From Cephalopachus bancanus (lineage: Eukaryota; Chordata; Mammalia; Primates; Tarsiidae), in contig JAPVLO010000232.1 of NCBI GenBank assembly GCA_027257055.1, positions 5,270,001 to 5,334,000 on the forward strand: a stretch of DNA of 64,000 nucleotides, written 5' to 3'. Position 1 is the stretch's first letter. Every line of letters begins with the position of its first letter. Positions 35,150 through 46,345 of the stretch are shown here, piece after piece. The notes below the pieces were generated by a model. That model worked only from the letters and a program-made list of their open reading frames with translations, was not told the DNA's origin and searched no databases. Both the position numbers and the translations under genes were made by a program.

Positions 35150-35856
35150 TACTCACCCCGAAGCACCACAGCCGGCCCAGATGCCCACCACTTCGTAAGC
35201 CAACTGTTTTCTTCTCAGATATCTCACCTTCTAGCAATCCCCATGGGGGAAATACCTGGCTGTTCCGTGTCTGTGGCCCTCCCTCTCTGCCTCTGTATGA
35301 TCTGCCTCCTTTACACCCTTTGTTCTTTCCCCCCACTCTGTGGCATCACCAGCTACCTCTGGCCTCAAAGAGGATGAAGGTGAGGCCAGTATAATACACA
35401 AGATGACTACGCAGCAGGATCTTGCCTGCGGTCTGTACATTATGTGGCTGTGGCGAAGGCACGGTTCCTCGGAACAGGTCAATAGAAGTAGGCCACTGGC
35501 CAGCGGCAGCTAAACTAAACTATTACTCAGAGGTAGTTATGGAAACACCTCGCAACATTCACAGACACACAAGATTGTCGGTAAGCGCTGTGTTCTTGCT
35601 TCAAAGAATACAAGAGGAGCTAAGAGATTTTTAGACCCTACAGTATTAGACTAGATTGCTTCTTATACCCCAATGGAAGTTCATGGTGAAATTTTAATTC
35701 TCCTGGAGCATATCTTAAGAGATTTTTCTAAAATGTGAGCTTAGTTTGCTAGTATCTTTCATTGTGACTTTCCACCCGTAAAACCAAAGGCTTCTCTTTG
35801 AGGGAGGAAAAAAGGCGCATTTCCTTCTTTCCTCCCCCAGGACAACCAAAGTGCAT

Positions 35857-35858
<2 letters not shown>
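35150..35858. other. Unique intronic sequence
   Basis: No recognisable exon or repeat. Open frames on both strands near 34980-35480 reflect base composition and have no homologue that I recognise. Confidence 0.4.
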
Positions 35859-35888
<30 letters not shown>

Positions 35889-36159
35889 TTTTTTTGAGTT
35901 GGAGTCTCACTCTGTCGCCCAGACCGGAGTGCAGTGGCCGCTCCCGGCCACCGCAGCCTCGACCTGCAGGGCTCCGGCGATCCTCCCGCCTCAGCCTTCC
36001 GAGTAGCCAGAATTACAGACGCGCACTACCATGCCTGGCTGATTTTTGATTTATTGTAGAGATGAGTTCTCGCCAAGTTGTCCAGGCGGGTCTCGAACCC
36101 GCGGGCTCAGGCAATCCACTCACCTCAGCCTCCCAAAGCGCGGGATTACAGGCTGAGCC
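35859..36159 (-). mobile_element. Lineage-specific Alu with perfect T-arm-like stem
   Basis: Long T-run then GAGTTGGAGTCTCACTCTGT. The stem GCGGG/CCCGC with a 7-nt loop lies at 36086-36102. The copy ends at GGCTGAGCC, lacking the last 15 or so bases of the 5' end. Confidence 0.93.
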
Positions 36160-36289
36160 TTTTTCAATGTCCTCCCCACACACTCCATCCCCCAAAGCCT
36201 CGGGTCTGAGGTTCATCCATGTGACATTCTTCTTTCAATTTCACACATATTCCCCCCTTTCAACTTTCTTTCCAGCTTAGTCCCTGTTT

Positions 36290-37330
36290 TATTTAATCAC
36301 TGAGATATTTATGACTATTTTGTAAGTTCCACTTTTTTATAAATGCAGCACCTAATTCTGGAAATATTTTTAATGGGAAAAGAGAATAAAAGGACGATTG
36401 CCTATAATGCCACCACTCAGAGATACTACAGATAACATTACCATTTTCAATGCTTCCTTAGTCCCTTTCTTTGATGCACCTTTACATAGATGCAGTCACA
36501 CCACATAGAGTGATTCTATACCTGCTTTTTCTAAAAGCTGCATAGTGCTTCATAATTTACTTCTAATATAGAGTATCCAAGTTGCTTCCATTTTTTCTCA
36601 GAAGTAATGCTGTGATGAACATTCCTATGTATAAATCATTGACTGCATTTCTGATTGCTGTCTTAAGATAGATGTATAAAAGTGGGTTTACTAGGCCAAA
36701 AAGATATGCCTGTTTTTAGGGTTTTTAATGTGTCTTGCCAAATTGCCTCCCAGAAACACTTGTACAAATTTTCCCATCTACCAGCATTGTGTGAGAATGC
36801 CAGTTTACCCACACTCTTGATATCAAGTGCTTTTATCTTCAGTTTTGATAGGCTATTTTACTTGGCATATATCTGATTATATTAGGAAAGGTATAGATGT
36901 TTTCTCCTGTTGGTTAACTCCTTTTCTTTTTTGTGAATTATTTCTTCATATTATTTGTCCATTTTTATGGGGTTCAATGTTTTTCCTAGGTATGTGCATG
37001 AATATTTTATACATTAGGTATATTGATTGTTTCATATTTGTCATATTTTCCATGCTCATTGACTTTTTATTCATGTTGTTTCTGCTGTATAGAAATCTAT
37101 CTTTTTAAAATAGTTAAATCTGTACTTTTTCTTATGGTTTTGATTTGCTTTTAAGTTCAGAAATTCATAAATCAAATATTTATTTCTTGCCTAATTTTTT
37201 AATCTGTTCATTACATTTCACTCTTGGATCTATGAGAAATTGATTTTGATATGTGGCATGAGATGAGGACCTAATAGTTGGGGTTTTTTTGGTATTTTTT
37301 TTTTTGTATTTCCAGTTGGCTAATTGCTTC
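36290..37330 (-). mobile_element. Ancient L1M-type 3' region
   Basis: Reads as an old LINE in reverse: GCCAAATTGCCTCCCAGAAA near 36745, then 'ttttttgtgaattatttctt' near 36930 and 'tatagaaatctatcttttta' near 37090. It is heavily diverged; the family is assigned from memory. Confidence 0.6.
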
Positions 37331-37429
37331 AGCATTAGTTAATGAAAAACCCTTTCGGGCCTCAACCACGCGTCTCCTCTGCAGAGAGGCCTTCCCGGGT
37401 TAACCCTCTTTGCCAGAATCATCACTTCC

Positions 37430-38984
37430 TGCTGCCAGTGTCCCTCCCTCGCTCCTTCTGCTTATTTCCTTCCCAAAGCTTTTCAGAAATTATCTTTCTA
37501 AAATGTGTGATGCTTGTCTTCCCAGAGTGCAAGCTCAGCACAGGCAGGCCCCTGGCTTGCCCTGTGTGGCACCAACCCCTGCAGAGCTTCGGACTCAGGA
37601 AACCATCCAAAGCGTGTCATTTACATGGTGTCATTTAAATGCTGACCTCTCCGCTAGAAGGGGACTAGGAATCTCCTTCAGAATCACAGGAGAGAGGGCT
37701 AGAGCAGGAAAACCAGCCACGGACAGCCGGACAGTTACTAGTTTCTAGTACTATTGATTCTCAGACTCTCCTTGGGACTCTGTGAATCTTAACCTCCCAT
37801 TAGCTGAACTGCGGATTCCTGCCAATAAAAACCAAACGAGGATGGGTCCCCCAATTTGTAGATATTTTCTCATTTTTCAGGGTATTTTTCCTCCCTCCAG
37901 ATTTTGTGTAACCTTTGTTCCCAGCTGGATTACTTGCTAGTGAGAGCTAATAAGCAACAAAATAATTGAACAAATAGCAAGTTAATATTAACGTAGCAAT
38001 TTAAACAGCTAACTCAATAGATGTGTGGATGCCTAGACTCACGCTTCTGACTTTATATTACAATCTCATAGTATAGTCCTATTTCTACCAGTAAAGCTGT
38101 TTTTGTTTACATGGAAGTTTTAAATAAATCAAAATATCATAGTGTTCCATAAAGAGCCTGTTGGTAGGAATGGCCATACACAGAAAATGCTGTGAAAGCT
38201 GGGAGCTGCCACCACATAACTTGGCTGAGAAACACTGTGGTAGCCCAGTTTTGAAAAATTGGAACCTAGACTCATGTTTCTGACAAAGGAAGCGTGACGC
38301 ATTTCCCTTTCTTCTTCCCTTTTTTATTTTGGTGGGAGCCACACCTAAAGCTTGAACATACTGATCTTAAATATATTCTCCCAGAAAGATTTTGGCCAGG
38401 TCTGGCAGCCTCCGCTGGCAGGTAAACCTCCACCCTTGCTCAATACCCTGGCGAGTCTGTTGCCCTGGCTTCATCCTGCTGACATTCTCTTCCTTGTGCG
38501 CCTCTTCTCTCTCCAGTCGTGCTGCGCTACCCGACCATCTCTCTGTCACTCCCCCTCAATTCCTGTCTCTCCCCCGAACCATCGCTTCGGCACCATGATC
38601 ACAGCAGACGCATCATGCCAGGTCCCATCTGTCTCTGCGTGTGTTCGCTTATTTCGGACTCCCAAAAGTCCATGATGCTTCACCGATAAGGGTGTGTGTC
38701 ATGGGCAGGCTGTGTAACTCGTTTCTGGTCCCATGACTAGTGAGTGACAGGACAGCAACAGGCACCTGTGGCCTGGCTCTGAAGTCCATGCTCCTCAACA
38801 CCTCGCTTCGCTGCCTCTCAACAGCCGGGTGCGTCCTGGAGCCATCACCACCAACTTAAATGAGGCCAGCCTCCTGGAGTCCAGCTCTGGGCATGAACTC
38901 CAGCACTGTTTGTCTCCCTAGAACCTCAGCACTGTTAGACTGTGTGGCCCCAGGCTTCACCTCTCGGAGCCTCTGTTTGTTTCC
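37430..38984. other. Mostly unique sequence, possible L2 trace at 37430-37610
   Basis: A weak L2-like stretch (CAGAGTGCAAGCTCAGCACA) lies at about 37520. The remainder shows no exon with splice sites and no clear repeat. Frames of about 100 codons at 37342-37748 and 38352-38675 lack any recognisable protein feature. Confidence 0.4.
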
Positions 38985-39215
38985 TCTCTATAATAATACT
39001 AATAATTCACATAATACTTACCAAGTCAGGTTCTAAGGGCCACACATAAGTTATCGCATTGAATTTCCATAACTTCTACAAAGCAAGGTCCGTAATAATA
39101 GCCATCTTACAGGTCAACAACTAGGCAGACGGACGTGAAGCAGCTCACATCACACAGCTGGTAGGTGGAAGAGCGGGCCTGGAACCCAGAAGACACATGC
39201 TCAGGACGGTTCTTC
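38985..39215 (-). repeat. MIR
   Basis: Reverse MIR: 'aataattcacataatactta', then CATCTTACAGGTCAACAACT and CACACAGCTGGTAGGTGGAA. Confidence 0.75.
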
Positions 39216-39344
39216 CACAGTGCCCTGCTACATCAGATGAGCTCAGTGATGACGATGTCCACACTCGGACTGAATGAGATAACTGAACCAGTGAATGTAC
39301 GGCCAGAACAGGCTCTGACGGCGATAGACGATGCAGCCTGACAG

Positions 39345-39535
39345 GTCCCACCACCCACCGGCTGTGGGAAGCTGGGCAAGTTCTGATCGTCACAAAGCCT
39401 GTTTTCTCCTCTGGAAAATGAAGATGAAAATGTAATCTATCCTATAGGGTTGTTGTGAGAAATCAGTAAGATAATACCAATTAAGTGCTTAGCACAGGGC
39501 CTGGCACACAGTAAATGCCCAAGAGAGTTTGAGGT
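39345..39535 (+). repeat. MIR
   Basis: Forward MIR: GGGCAAGTTCTGATCGTCAC, TCCTCTGGAAAATGAAGATG, TAGGGTTGTTGTGAGAAATC and GGGCCTGGCACACAGTAAAT. Confidence 0.85.
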
Positions 39536-40070
39536 CTGTTTTCCATGAATAATAAGCTCTCACTAAAATGAGATTCCTTCTCAAATCCCTTCCACTAATC
39601 AGCATCTTCCCAAAGTGGGTCCTCCCCTCCCTGGTCTCCTTTGGTTTTCTTAAATCACTAATGAAAGGCTGTAAGAACCTAACGCCTTACCTGTTTTTTC
39701 TTTTAAGCTTCTGTTCTGCAAAATTTGCAAATGTATAATGTTTGACCCCAGCAAAATTAAAACATGTAAGTTCTACAGGGCAGCCTTCAAGGCCATGGTA
39801 GCAATTGCTACTGGTGGCGCCAGGTCAGGGAAGAGGCCTCTTCCCCAGCCTCAGCTGTCACCACGGCTGGTGTCCATCCTCTCCAGTGGTCTAATGCACC
39901 CAACTCCTGAAGTGCTGGGCGTGGATAACATGTCTGAAGAAGAGAGGCAAATTCCTTGCTGGAGGTCACACTCTACTAGGGGCTGGGAGAGTAAGTAAAA
40001 TATTCAGCCTGCTAGACAGTGAGAAGTGCTGTGGAGGAGGAACAGGGAGTGTTGGACGTTGCTGGGTTTT

Positions 40071-40321
40071 GTTGTTGTTGTTTTTGAGTTGGAGTCTCAC
40101 TCTGTAGCTCAGACTGGAGTACAGTGACTGCTCCCGGCCACCGCAGCCTCGACCTGCTGGGCTCCAGCGATCCTTCCGCCTCAGCCTTCCGAGTAGCTGG
40201 AACTACAGGCGTGCGCTACCACACCCGGCTAATTTTTTGATTTATTGTAGAGATGAGGTCTTGCCAAGTTGCCCAGGTGGGTCTCCAACCCGCGGGCTCG
40301 GGCAATCCACTCACCTCAGCC
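40071..40321 (-). mobile_element. 5'-truncated lineage-specific Alu
   Basis: Reverse copy that stops at ACTCACCTCAGCC, lacking the A box. Flanks GGACGTTGCTGGGTTTT (40054-40070) and GGATGTTGCTGTTTTTA (40322-40338) are imperfect target-site duplications. Confidence 0.88.
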
Positions 40322-40450
40322 GGATGTTGCTGTTTTTAAAATGTCAACCCAGGGAGGGCCTCACTGAGTAAGCGACATCTGAACAGAGACCTGAAGGAGG
40401 TAAGGGAGGGATGGAGGGAGACACAGGATATATAGAAAAACCTTCCAGGC

Positions 40451-40573
40451 TGTAATCCCAGCACTTTGGGAGGCTGAGGCAAATGGATTGCCTAAGCTTG
40501 CGGGTTCGAGACCAACCCAGACAACTTGGCAAGACCTTGTCTTTACGGTAAATTTAAAAAAAAATTTTTTTAA
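40451..40573 (+). mobile_element. Left-arm Alu monomer
   Basis: Only a left arm (TGTAATCCCAGCACTTTGGG to GACCTTGTCTTTACGG) followed by an A/T-rich tail. Imperfect duplications AACCTTCCAGGC and AGCCTTTCAGGC flank it. Confidence 0.8.
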
Positions 40574-40813
40574 GAGCCTTTCAGGCAGAGGGAGTGACAA
40601 ATATAAAAGTCCTGAGCTTGCCCAAGGTTATACCAAATACCAAAGAAGTCATTGTAGCAGAAGCTGAGGGAAAAGAGATCAAGAATAATACAAGTCCAAG
40701 AGTCCATTCCTCTCCACTGGGCACATTGTAAGGATTTATGCAACACCAAACAAGTGAAATAGAATTTTCACTGGAGGTGGATGAGCCATCATCTGATATG
40801 AAAGACGGTGTAA

Positions 40814-41082
40814 GCAGGGTTCGGTGGCTCAGCCTGTAATCCCACGCCTTTGGGAGGCTGAGGTGAGTGGATTGCCTGAGCCCCTGGGTTCGAGACCCAC
40901 CTGGGCAACTTGGCGAGACCTCATCTCTACAATAAATCAAAATGACCCGGGCGTGGTAGCGCATGCCTGTAGTTCCAGCTACTTGGATGGCTGAGGCAGA
41001 AGGATCGCCGGAGCCCAGCAGGTCGAGGCTGGCCACTGCACTCCAGTCTGGGCTACAGAGTGAGACTCCAACTCAAAAAAAA
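40814..41082 (+). mobile_element. Lineage-specific Alu
   Basis: Both arms are present, with a small deletion in the right-arm hairpin (GTCGAGGCTGGCCACTGCAC). Duplications GAAAGACGGTGTAAG (40800-40814) and GAAAGGTGGTGTAGG (41083-41097) flank it. Confidence 0.93.
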
Positions 41083-41097
41083 GAAAGGTGGTGTAGG

Positions 41098-41555
41098 GTG
41101 CTCCATGAGGCTGGCCTAGGGGGAAGGCAGAAGCCCACGGGGCAACATGAGTGACAGAGGCATACAAGTGGTGAACCTGGGCACCTGATGAGAGACCCAG
41201 CCCATCTATACATAAAGTTTGCTTGCCAATATATTTAGACACTTTGTCTGTGCTTGGTTTTTTAATAAGAAACAGTAGAGGAGAAGGTTTTGTGAGTTTT
41301 TATTTTATATTTATTTTTTATTTTATTGTGATAAGACTGTATGATGTAAAGCCATGACTAGGAGCAATGACAAGCTAGAAGTTATAAACAATGTGTGTTA
41401 TCAACATTTGTATTCAGTAGAGTTATATAATGTTTAAACTAACAGATAGTTTAGCACATAAGGAAAAAAGTACAAAGTATGCCTAGAGGACAGAGGTTGG
41501 AGCTACAAACCTTCCTCTGTAAAAAGAAACACCAAATGCTATAGGTGGTTTTGTT
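41098..41555. other. Unique intronic sequence
   Basis: AT-rich with short T-runs. I see no exon or clear repeat. Confidence 0.4.
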
Positions 41556-41861
41556 GATTGTATTTATTTATTTATTTATTTTGAGTTGGGGTCTCCCTCT
41601 GTTGCCCAAGCTGGAGTGCAGAGACATGATCCCAGCTCACCGCAGCCTCCCCTCCTGGGCCTAGGCCATCCTTCCACCTTAGCCTCCTGAGTAGCTGGGA
41701 CTACAGGTGTGCACCACTATGCCAGGCTAATTTTTTTATTTTTTGTAAAATGAGGTCTTACTATGTTGCCCAGGCTGGTCTCCAACTCCTGGGCTCAAGC
41801 AATCTCTCTCGCCCAACCTCCCAAAGTGGTGGGATTACAGGTGTGAGGTATCACGCCCGCC
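41556..41861 (-). mobile_element. Old AluJ-like element
   Basis: (ATTT)n tail then GTCTCCCTCTGTTGCCCAAG, with both arms of ancestral type (GGCTGGTCTCCAACTCCTGG, GGGATTACAGGTGTGAGGTA). It lacks the family-specific hairpins. Confidence 0.88.
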
Positions 41862-42539
41862 CATATATTTCATTTTGATTCTTCAATTTAAGAGAGCAAG
41901 CAGCGCTTCAGTCATCTGAAGCAAAAAGGCAAGTGTCAAAAGCAAGAAATACATGCCTTCAAGTGCTCCTTATAGGCAAGGAGCAGCTCTCCCTCAGCAG
42001 GAGGGGTTCATCTTCAGAGCCAGGGCTGGAATGCAAACCTAAGCTGGGAAGTTCTTGGTTCACCCTGTTTCTCTGCCCGTTGAGTTCCCGTCCCAGCTCG
42101 CAAACAGCCAGAAGGATCTTAATGCAGCAGTCTACCAGAATCCTAATTGTTCCTCACTCATACTCTCATGAAAGCTTCACCCTCTTAATATGAACCTAAC
42201 AAGAACATAATTGAGAACTAAATGATAGAATGTTTGTGTCTCTTAGCCACCATCGCATTTTCCTTTATCAGCACGAACATTTTAGAGATGCTTAAACAAA
42301 CAAAAAAAGCTGCCTCAAGTTAATCTGAGGCATATTTTCCTTCTGCTTCCCTAGTTGGGAACTTGCCTCCCTTCTGAACAGAAACCATCTCCCTCCTAAG
42401 GCCCAGCTCACACTGTGGCTCGCAAGTGGCAACGGTCAAGCCCACACACTGACCTGGAGTCTAAATCTGTGTGTTGGTCCAGGCGACCTCGTGCAGCTAA
42501 AGGATTACACTTTACCATGACAATTATATAGCAAAAGGT

Positions 42540-43160
42540 TAACAGCCTCTCTATACAAAGGATTCACACAGTGAAAAACTAAAACTCAAAATGCTTTTTA
42601 AAAAACAAAATAACTGATAGAACTTCACAAAAGAAGAAATATAGTCAACAAGACTTGAAAATGTTAAACTTTACTAATTATGAAAGAAAATAACAATCAC
42701 AATCTGTAACTATTAAAGATTAAAAGGCTCAAGAATATGCAATATTAGAGAGGATGATATGAGACAAGTATTTTCTTAAATTGCTGGTAGAAGGATATAC
42801 TGATTCAAAAACATATTCATCATAGCATTTATACTACTACAAAATAATGTTATAAAGCATACTATATACCAAAAAACTATAAACCATGATACAGCTATAT
42901 GTAGCTCTTAAAACAGTGTTTAGGAAACATTTCTAGTTCATGGTATAATGATGTCTGCAAAGTGGGATACAAACATATATATTTATGTGATCCCAACTAC
43001 ACAAAAACAAAACAGCATTATAGAAAGAAATATGCGGTTAAGAGGGGTTATTTCTATTACTTGAAGTTATAGATAATCTTTAGTCTTTTCTCTACACTTT
43101 CATGTATTTTCCAGTTTTCTGTGATCAACCTGGTATTAATTACAAACAGGAAAAATTTCA
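42540..43160 (+). mobile_element. Ancient L1M 3' region
   Basis: Diverged L1 ORF2-end text: 'tgttaaactttactaattat' near 42663, then 'aaattgctggtagaaggata' and a 3' UTR-like AT-rich stretch. No frame is preserved. Confidence 0.55.
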
Positions 43161-43176
43161 TCTAAAAATGGCCACA

Positions 43177-43471
43177 AGCCGGGCTCGGTGGCTCAGCCTG
43201 TAATCCCGCGCCTTTGGGAGGCTGAGATGAGTGGATTGCCTGAGCCCGTGGGTTCGAGACCCGCCTGGGCAGCAAGACCTCATCTCTACAATAAATCAAA
43301 AAATCAGCCGGGCGTGGTAGCACATGCCTGTAATTCCGGCTACTTAGAAGGCTGAGGCGGAAGGATCACCGGAGCCCAGCAGGTCGAGGCTGCGGTGGCC
43401 GGGAGCGGCCACTGCACTCCAGTCTGGGCGACAGAGTGAGACTCCAACTCAAAAAATAAAAATAAAAAAAT
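43177..43471 (+). mobile_element. Full-length lineage-specific Alu (reference copy)
   Basis: Duplications AAAAATGGCCACA (43164-43176 and 43472-43484) flank the copy. The A box TGGCTCAG lies at 43189-43196 and the B box GGTTCGAGACC at 43251-43261. A T-arm-like stem pairs 43248-43252 with 43260-43264, and a right-arm hairpin of nine pairs spans 43392-43415. A small deletion in the left arm removes 'aacttggcg'. Confidence 0.95.
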
Positions 43472-43484
43472 AAAAATGGCCACA

Positions 43485-44319
43485 GTGACTCAGCAATTTC
43501 CCCTTCTGACCTCTGAAGGAAGTACTGGCTTATCATTAAAGAAAATTTAAAAGCTCATTTGAGAGTGTGACTACCAGGATTGTTGAAAACAAAAACCAAC
43601 AAAACAACAACAAAAAAAGGCAGGCCTTTGGGGCAGCAAAAAAAAGATCCATATGCTGTCACTGCGAAGCTTCTCCGTACACAAGTTCCTGAAGTCTACC
43701 CATATTTCCAACAGGATGCATGGAGGGTCATCTCAGCACTGTGCTGAGTAGGGATGAGACATAAAACCCAGCCCTCACGCAAGCAGCTCTGCTGTCCTAA
43801 GATGTGTAACTAAGATACGCATGTGAAAAAACTCAAGGAGACAATGGCACCTTCATTCACTCTGAAGAAAAAGACAGCTGCTACCAAAACAGCAAAATAG
43901 ATGAAGATTGTCCCTCAGAGAGATTACATTCTGGTGGAGCATACATTCTAACTTATGGCCAAACCACAGTGTGGGCTGAAGGAGCCCACAAATGCTTGAG
44001 TGGCGTTGGCAGGATTTGGAGAAGCAGAAAAGAGGGCAGGACTTGAGGAGCTGAAGAGTGGAGGGTGGGCAGACGGGACTGGGCACAGCCTGAGAGGTCT
44101 GTCTGTGCAAAGCAAGCGTGGAAGCTGGGCCCTATGAGAACTTAGGAGAACTGCAAGTTTAAGTCCAAACTGTACCAGTCGGTGGAGAGCCTCAGGCACT
44201 GAGCTGAGCTGCTGGGACTGAATATGAGGTGAGAAGAAGAAAAGGCAAACCAGGGACAGCTCCACGTGCCTGGCCCTGGGCTTCTTGGCTCTAGTTTTAT
44301 TCTGTTGAACACTTCATTT
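43485..44319. other. Unique intronic sequence
   Basis: No exon recognised. An old L2-like trace (GAGATTACATTCTGGTGGAG near 43919) is possible but weak. Confidence 0.35.
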
Positions 44320-44587
44320 TTTTTTTTTTTTTTTTTTGAGTTGGAGTCTCACTCCATCGCCCAGGCTGGAGTGTAGTGGTATGCTCACGGCCACCCCAGC
44401 ATCAACCTGCTTGGCTCAGGTCATCCTTCCGCCTCAGCTTTCCAAATAGCTGGAACTACAGGCGTGCACTACCATGCCCGGCTAATTTTTTGATTTATTG
44501 TAGAGACGCGGTCCAAGTTACCCAGGCTGGTCTCGAACCCCTGGGCTCAGGCAATCCTCTTGCATAGGCCTCCCAAAATGCTGGGAC
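44320..44587 (-). mobile_element. Alu, intermediate type, 5'-truncated
   Basis: The right arm matches the lineage-specific family (GTTGGAGTCTCACTCCATCG), but the left arm reads GGCTGGTCTCGAACCCCTGG, giving a canonical B box on the minus strand without the matching T-arm stem. It stops at CCCAAAATGCTGGGA. Flanks ACTTCATTT and CTTCATTT suggest a duplication. Confidence 0.85.
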
Positions 44588-45875
44588 TCTTCATTTAAAA
44601 CCACCAAAAGGCCAGTTGAGAGAAATGCATAAGTCAAAACAAAGGCTCCCTTGTGCTGGCAGGAGCTCCCGTGAGGTGGCTATAATCTCCCCTCTGAGAA
44701 GTCTCATTCATTTTTTAAATTGAGCCCAGTTTTCAAGGTAAAAATCCTTAATAATAATAATTTTTTGAACCCAAGTGTAACAGGATTCAAGCAAAGGCAC
44801 CCCCAACTCCCATCTGAGGGAGGCAAGTCAAACCTTATTTCCTACAGCACAAACTAGGGTTCCTATCCTGGAAATCCATTCCACATTCTAACATACTAAA
44901 CCCATTAAAAACACAGATGTAGGGTTTTACGAACATTTGTTAAATATGGAAAACCATCCAAAATATGTTCCTGTTAGGGATTTTTCCCATACCTCAGGCT
45001 CAGCTGGTTAAAACGCCTTATCATCCAGGCTAATAACATATGGCCTAAAGCTACCTTTTTAATCACTGATAAAGCATCATTGCTCTAAGAGTCTTCCAGC
45101 TTCATTCACACCAGGGTCTTCATCCTCTGAGCCCGCACAACAGTGCTACAGGGGTCAGCAGCCAGGGCATCGCTGGCATGGCCCCTCACTTCACCTCTAA
45201 GTGCCTCCACCCTACTCCTCTGGAGCTGAAGCCATGGGCAGAACTGGGTAAACTGCCCAGTGCTGATGGGGCTGGCCAGTGGCATCCCAGGGGCGGTGGT
45301 GGCAGCACAGGTTCAGGCCTCTTTGTCTAAACAGACCCATCGCCATCTGCCAGCCCACCCAAGTCTCTGTCAAAGGAGTCACGGGTAAATCTTTATTCTC
45401 ATTTTTTGGCGCACACTCGAGTCCTCTGAATAGAGCCGCTCCCTCTGTCCTTCCCATGTTCTTATATTCCATTTGGCCCCCTTCTGTTCTTGTAGAATAA
45501 GCACAGTGGATGGAATCAGACAGACCTTACAGTCAGCTCTGGAAAAGAGGAGGGCACTTCCCTGAAGGCGTCCTTTCAGAAGGTGGTCATCAGGGCCGTG
45601 TAGCCTACAGGTTCCTCCGCAGGGCTACTGCTCACTTTGTTGCTGGACACCACCTGGCTCCTAGCTGGGGCTCCCAGGAGACCACTTGGTATCATGACGG
45701 CGCCTTGTGCCTCACAAGCCTGCAGCACTGTGTTCCTATTCAGTTCTGGGTGTAAATGGCTGTTTTATCACTTGTTGGAAATAGACAAACGTAAAGGATA
45801 GTGTGCACACCACTGTTTTAGAGGCAAATTGGATGAAGCCTTTCTGATCTAAAAAGTGGTGTTTTTTTTTTTTCA
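44588..45875. other. Unique intronic sequence
   Basis: No exon with splice sites and no clear repeat. Frames at 45212-45755 on both strands have no recognisable feature. Confidence 0.4.
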
Positions 45876-45879
45876 AACG

Positions 45880-46345
45880 ATGTGTAATGAAATGGGCACT
45901 GATACAACTTAGAGGGACTATAATTAACAAGTTTTCTTTAGGTAAGCTTGGCACATTTGGTAAAATCACTATTTCTACCCTTGACACAGTGATTGCATTT
46001 AAAGATATCCCAAATAAGACTCATACACGTATCTTCACTATCACTTATAAGGGTGAAAAATGGAAATGATTTGTCTAATAATGGTGTAATGGATAATTCT
46101 ATGAGCTATTATGCAGCCATTAATCATGTTTTTGAAGAATATTTAAGTTTTGGAAAATGTTCACGATATCCACCAAAAAAAACTATTATGTTCAATGTTA
46201 CAACTATTTAAAAATGCAGCAGCACATAAGAAAAAACACTGGTAGAATATTAGTAATGGTTCCATGTATGTGGTAGGATAAAATGTTTTTATATTTTTTA
46301 TTTTAAAAATATTTTCTAAGCTTTCTATAGTTAACATGCTACTGT
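45880..46345 (+). mobile_element. Ancient L1 3' end
   Basis: Old L1 text 'atgagctattatgcagccat' near 46099 and 'ttttgaagaatatttaagtt' near 46129, followed by an AT-rich 3' UTR-like stretch. Confidence 0.6.

Larger units (their letters stand above)
39930..40690 (-). repeat. L2 fragment, split by two Alus
   Basis: L2 text in reverse: CAGGGAGGGCCTCACTGAGT near 40350, 'gacatctgaacagagacctg', then CAGGCAGAGGGAGTGACAAA near 40583. The Alus at 40071-40321 and 40451-40573 interrupt it. Confidence 0.65.

Noticed and set aside
34982..35377. 131-codon frame across the candidate TMEM140 first exon
   Set aside because: It runs through the splice donor at 35145 with no known similarity, and an opposite-strand frame of similar length overlaps it.
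36086..36102. T-arm-like hairpin as a tRNA gene
   Set aside because: It lies inside an Alu left arm. No acceptor stem, anticodon arm or D arm can be formed around it.
43177..43471. Galago type II composite SINE (tRNA-derived left arm) as the family identity
   Set aside because: The left arm outside the two boxes is clearly 7SL-derived Alu (TGTAATCCC, TTTGGGAGGCTGAGG), so the tRNA resemblance is confined to the promoter boxes.
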